Part shown: in pieces, positions 60,863 through 64,000 of the stretch
How the letters are laid out: the number at the start of each line of letters is the position of its first letter
Position numbering within the stretch: position 1 is the stretch's first letter
Assembly: GCA_019843655.1 (NCBI GenBank)
Contig: JACDQD010000006.1
Coordinates: 9,602,034-9,666,033, forward strand
Source of the DNA: Lethocerus indicus
Taxonomy: Eukaryota; Arthropoda; Insecta; Hemiptera; Belostomatidae
DNA length: 64,000 nt
Direction: 5' to 3'
Notes under the pieces: generated by a model
What the model saw: only the letters and a program-made list of their open reading frames with translations
The model's database searches: none
What the model was told of the DNA's origin: nothing
Position numbers and translations under genes: made by a program

Positions 60863-63235
60863 ATGGTTGAAATAAACGTACAATGTACAATAAGAATACA
60901 GAGACTGGTTCAATTGGAATGGATATGCGGGGACAGTCGATGGGTTCTTCGGAGGGATGAAGAAAATTCCTTTAAAATTTCATTAAATTCCTCCGGTTGG
61001 CATTGCGGAGCGGCTATTGCGTCCCTCCCCCCCCCCGGTCCCACCCCTTTTATTTTTTACAGAGGCCCGTCTGAGAAAATTCTCGAGACGACGCGGTCCT
61101 CTTTTATTGCATCTAATTTCTCGAGCCGCCTCCGGGCACGTGTCCACTCCGCCCATCTTCCACTCAGACCAACTCCCTTTCTTGTCCAAATTCCATTTTC
61201 CGTATCGTTTCCCAGCTTTTGTCGAATTCCCTTCCCCTTTTTTAATTTCCTACCCCGCAGTTTCGTAGAACCAATTTCGTTCCCGCGCAGTTAGCAGAAG
61301 AGAACCTAATGAGAGAACCATAAATTCTGACGCTGAAATTAAAACTGCGATCGCATATGTCGGTTTTCAGTCCTCTGTCTGTATAAGGGAACTACTAAAA
61401 AATACTGCTATACGTGGATTGTACTTTGAACTGCTGGGATACAGAACACTTCACTTTTTAGTGTCTCACACTTAAACTAATTCCACATTCGACACTGAGA
61501 AGTTTTGTACAATCTGTATGAAAAGGAACGTCCCCTCTACCTTTGCACGCTTATATTTTAACATAAATAGAAATATAATTATTAAGATACGAGTTAAAAA
61601 CAAGGGACAAATAATACGTTTATTTTTTCGTGTTCATATTTAGCTTGTAATTTGTAGTGTGTGTGTGTATGATTTTACATTCGTGCTCATTGGAAGGTAG
61701 GGACAAATGAAAGGTCCCGTCAAGAGCCATAATCAAGTGCACGAACGATTCATGGGACGATGGCTCCTGTAGGGGGGATGTAATCAAAAGACATCTCATA
61801 TTTCATTAGCGCGGTTTCGAGGGTCTGTGTTTCGGGCGACAAAGAAATCGAGGGCGACTTTATCCGGGGGCGGAGGCGAATATGTAAACCGGGAAAGGTA
61901 GAAAAAGGGAAAAGGGGGAGGAAAAGAGGATTTGTCGGCCCCGAAGTGGAGACACGCCGGGACTCACACGTGACTGGGGCCGGCCTCCCCTATAAAACTT
62001 GAAGTGCTCCTCGAGTGGAGCTCATTTAAATGAGTACCTCATTATAGTGACATCACAAACCACTTAAGGAAGGCCCCCCGGAGTTCGGGACGAATGGAAG
62101 AGGAAGAGAAGAAGGGTTTAGGGGGAGTGGAAGGGCGTTGTTACGTCTAATAAACGTGGAGGGCTCTCTGGGCGCCCCCGGAGGCTGCCCACTTCTATCT
62201 ACTTTTAACCAGTCATTTGTTTGCCCAGAGGTCGAGTCAACGACGCGCTCGAGGGCTCGGCGGTGGGAGACACCGATTAGCCTTGCATTGATTTCGAGGG
62301 CTTTCTGATATTATTATCCTGGCGGTGGATACCACTCCAAAAGTCATTCTCGATTCGAGACACGAACTCCTACCCCCGCTGAATAAACATCGGCCGGAGA
62401 GGAAATAATTTGCCATTTAAAATGGATAGCGTCTACGGAGCTTCTGCCCGTCCGACAACCAAGATTGATGGCACAGCCCTCATTACCAATATGGCGGATA
62501 ATAACAAAATATGTTCGCTCTGTTAAATGATAACAAAGAGACAGTAAAAGTGCAGTGACGGTGCAAACAGGATGCAACACAGGCGAGAAACAAGCCTAAG
62601 TGACACATTTAGCGAAAGGCTAAACCAACGAGCGGAAAAAGAAAATCATGCCAAAATACATTCAACAAAGATAAATCAAAATTTTAAACTCCTACTGACC
62701 TAGAAGCATTAACGTAGAGCCAGTTCCTGAGATTATTACAAATTGTCCTAATTATTAAGTTTTCAGAACGAATTTGTCTTTTGGTTAACTTTCTTTAACA
62801 CTCTATTAATTGACCAGAGCTTTAACAGATAAAAAAAAGTTTTGAAAACGTATTCCCATGACTATGTGATATTCTTTACTGCTATTCTAAATTTATTTCA
62901 CAAACACAACTCTATCGACTTGTACATTTACAATTTGTATATATTATAACATACTAAGGCAAATTATTATTATAACTGACAAATTAATCTGAAACCAGTC
63001 CAAATGAAGGACGTAGTACGGTATACATAGAAAATACATTTACTATCTTCTTGCTCTTTCAGGGGGTACATTCAATCGATATCTTTTCCCCCGCGGACCA
63101 ACCGGGTAATTATCGAATTTCCAGAAGCGTTTAAAAGGAAGAAAAAATAAATCAGCGCCCGAAAGTAAAGACCCGTTGGAGGAAGCTTTGATCCACCGGA
63201 CTTTTTCCGCCGAAGTGAGCTACAAGTGATTTAAC
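60863..63235. other. Non-coding stretch with purine tract
   Basis: A 143-codon plus-strand frame at 60863-61294 is Phe/Pro/Ser-rich, overlaps another plus-strand frame and is unrecognised. A (GT)6-7 run lies near 61657. Purine-rich sequence at 61870-62120 surrounds the TATA candidate. AT-rich from 62600 to 63050. Confidence 0.45.
61991..62034 (+). promoter_or_regulatory. TATA candidate overlapping a palindrome
   Basis: TATAAAAC (61991-61998) follows a GC-rich stretch with a CACGTG E-box about 25 nt upstream. TCATTT, an acceptable initiator, has its A 33 nt downstream at 62024, but it is also part of a perfect 14-bp palindrome, CTCATTTAAATGAG (62021-62034), so a dimeric homeodomain-type site is an equally good reading. 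Confidence 0.25.
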
Positions 63236-63330
63236 AAGAGCGAGGAGAGAAAAGAACGGGAGAAGAAAGGAAGAGAGAAGAGAAAAAAAAGGGAAGCAGA
63301 AATAGACAAGAGTGGACTGCAAGAAACACT
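63236..63330 (+). repeat. Purine (GA-rich) tract
   Basis: About 90 bp of almost pure A/G on the plus strand with several GAGAG words. It opens the structured right-hand region that also has the triplet repeat, stem-loop and CT tract. Confidence 0.8.
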
Positions 63331-63377
63331 CGGCTATGTTTCTAATTAGTCCGGCTGGACGCAGCTGCTACTGTTCC

Positions 63378-63410
63378 TACTACTACTCCTCCTCCTCCTC
63401 CTCCTCCTCC
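63378..63410 (+). repeat. (TAC)3(TCC)8 triplet repeat
   Basis: Three TAC units are followed by eight perfect TCC units, ending nine bases before the stem-loop at 63419. Confidence 0.95.
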
Positions 63411-63418
63411 AAGTTGAA

Positions 63419-63459
63419 GTGAGCCGAGGTGTTCTACAAAGGGAACACCTCCGGCTCAC
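63419..63459. other. Strong stem-loop, 16-bp stem
   Basis: The left arm GTGAGCCGAGGTGTTC (63419-63434) pairs over all 16 bases with the right arm (63443-63459), which carries one extra C as a bulge. The loop is TACAAAGG. Short weaker pairings (GTT/AAC and GAA/TTC) could extend it to about 62 nt, near the lower size limit for a microRNA precursor. It sits in a promoter- or 5'-UTR-like context, so a structured leader is also possible. The arm sequence matches no microRNA that I know. Confidence 0.6.
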
Positions 63460-63544
63460 GACCTTCTCAACCCACCATCCATCTCTCTCTGTCACCCTCC
63501 TTCTCCCGCCCTCTCAATCCTATCCCTCTCCCCCTCCCACCACA

Positions 63545-63585
63545 CTCTCTCTCTCTCTCTCTCTCTCCCTCTCGTTCCCTCAGTC
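63545..63585 (+). promoter_or_regulatory. (CT)11 tract followed by initiator-like TCAGTC
   Basis: Eleven CT units (63545-63566) lead into TCAGTC (A at 63582) without a TATA box. CT/GA repeats upstream of an initiator are typical of GAGA-factor-bound promoters. The same sequence also matches a strong splice acceptor (long pyrimidine tract then CCTCAG|TC), and sequence alone cannot separate the two readings. Confidence 0.3.
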
Positions 63586-64000
63586 TGAGCGAGGCCGTCT
63601 ACAATCAGTGACAAAAGTTGAAGAGTCTTCCCCCCACCAGGACAGCATTGAAGAAGAAAGGAGGGCGGAAAGCAATCTTGCCGCTTTTACCGGCAAAAGC
63701 CACCCCTACCCCCCCCCCACCCGCGCTGTCTACCTCCCGACAATCAGTTTTATTACGGACTGTGTATCAAATTAGAGTACACGCTCACATGAGTCTCCTA
63801 CACGCATTTAGAGGTATCTCGGATTCTGTGATACTCGAAAGAAAGTGAGGCCGGAGTAGTACAGGGGTTCGTTCAGTACAAATATCATCCTAACGACCAT
63901 TTAACGATACCTTTATTAATTCAAATTGGCACCAAATAATGGTGCCAAGAAAATGTTGCATTGATTGCAACTTTAATTGAAGAATTGTTTCTTTCATTTC

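Noticed and set aside
1..64000. Homeobox exons, Hox-cluster microRNAs (miR-10, iab-4) and let-7-family sequences.
   Set aside because: No homeodomain helix-3 coding word (Trp-Phe-Gln-Asn-Arg) or mature microRNA match was seen by eye on either strand, so the developmental-locus idea rests on motif words alone.
1..64000. tRNA, rRNA, CRISPR arrays and tRNA-derived SINEs.
   Set aside because: GGTTCGA-type words (for example 29857, 45570, 59110) lack the A box and cloverleaf pairing; the only regular repeats are microsatellites and one minisatellite, with no spacer arrays.

Overview
The window looks like non-coding animal DNA, most likely from an arthropod. It is AT-rich with short GC-rich pockets, long pure AT microsatellites, GA/CT tracts and arthropod-style core promoter motifs (TATA box plus TCAGTY initiator at a fixed 30-nt spacing). 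I found no gene with exons that I can name. No open frame exceeds about 180 codons, and most sit opposite another open frame or inside GC-rich or low-complexity sequence. The species cannot be settled from the sequence alone.

Recognisable protein-coding material is limited to decayed transposable-element fragments, all on the minus strand: the C-terminal GIY-YIG part of a Penelope-like retroelement (about 54725-55048, frameshifted), an integrase-core-like piece of a Ty3/gypsy-type element (10552-10830), and a weaker match to the C-terminal cysteine/histidine region of a non-LTR retrotransposon (4597-4869). A diverged repeat pair (18115-18190 and 19466-19566) belongs to an unidentified family or is a local duplication.

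The rest reads as regulatory or intergenic DNA. 14930-15960, 33590-33930, 47690-48060 and 48890-49540 hold clustered homeodomain-like, TTTATGG/TTTACGGC-like, TCF-like and POU-like words. The best core-promoter candidates are at 34447-34510 (TATA, initiator and a three-pentamer heat-shock-like element) and 24592-24627 (TATA plus initiator, 168 nt upstream of a 98-codon open frame). Weaker ones lie at 28431-28537, 40099-40137, 61991-62034 and 63545-63585. The right edge (63230-63600) combines a purine tract, (TCC)n, a strong stem-loop, (CT)n and an initiator, as in a GAGA-type promoter or 5' UTR.

Structured sites stand out: a 16-bp stem at 63419-63459, two adjacent 7-bp hairpins at 28253-28291, a 9-bp inverted CCAAT pair at 39390-39410, and inverted TAATTA sites at 14972-14997. 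A developmental-gene desert or a very large intron studded with old transposon debris would fit all of this, but that reading is inference.
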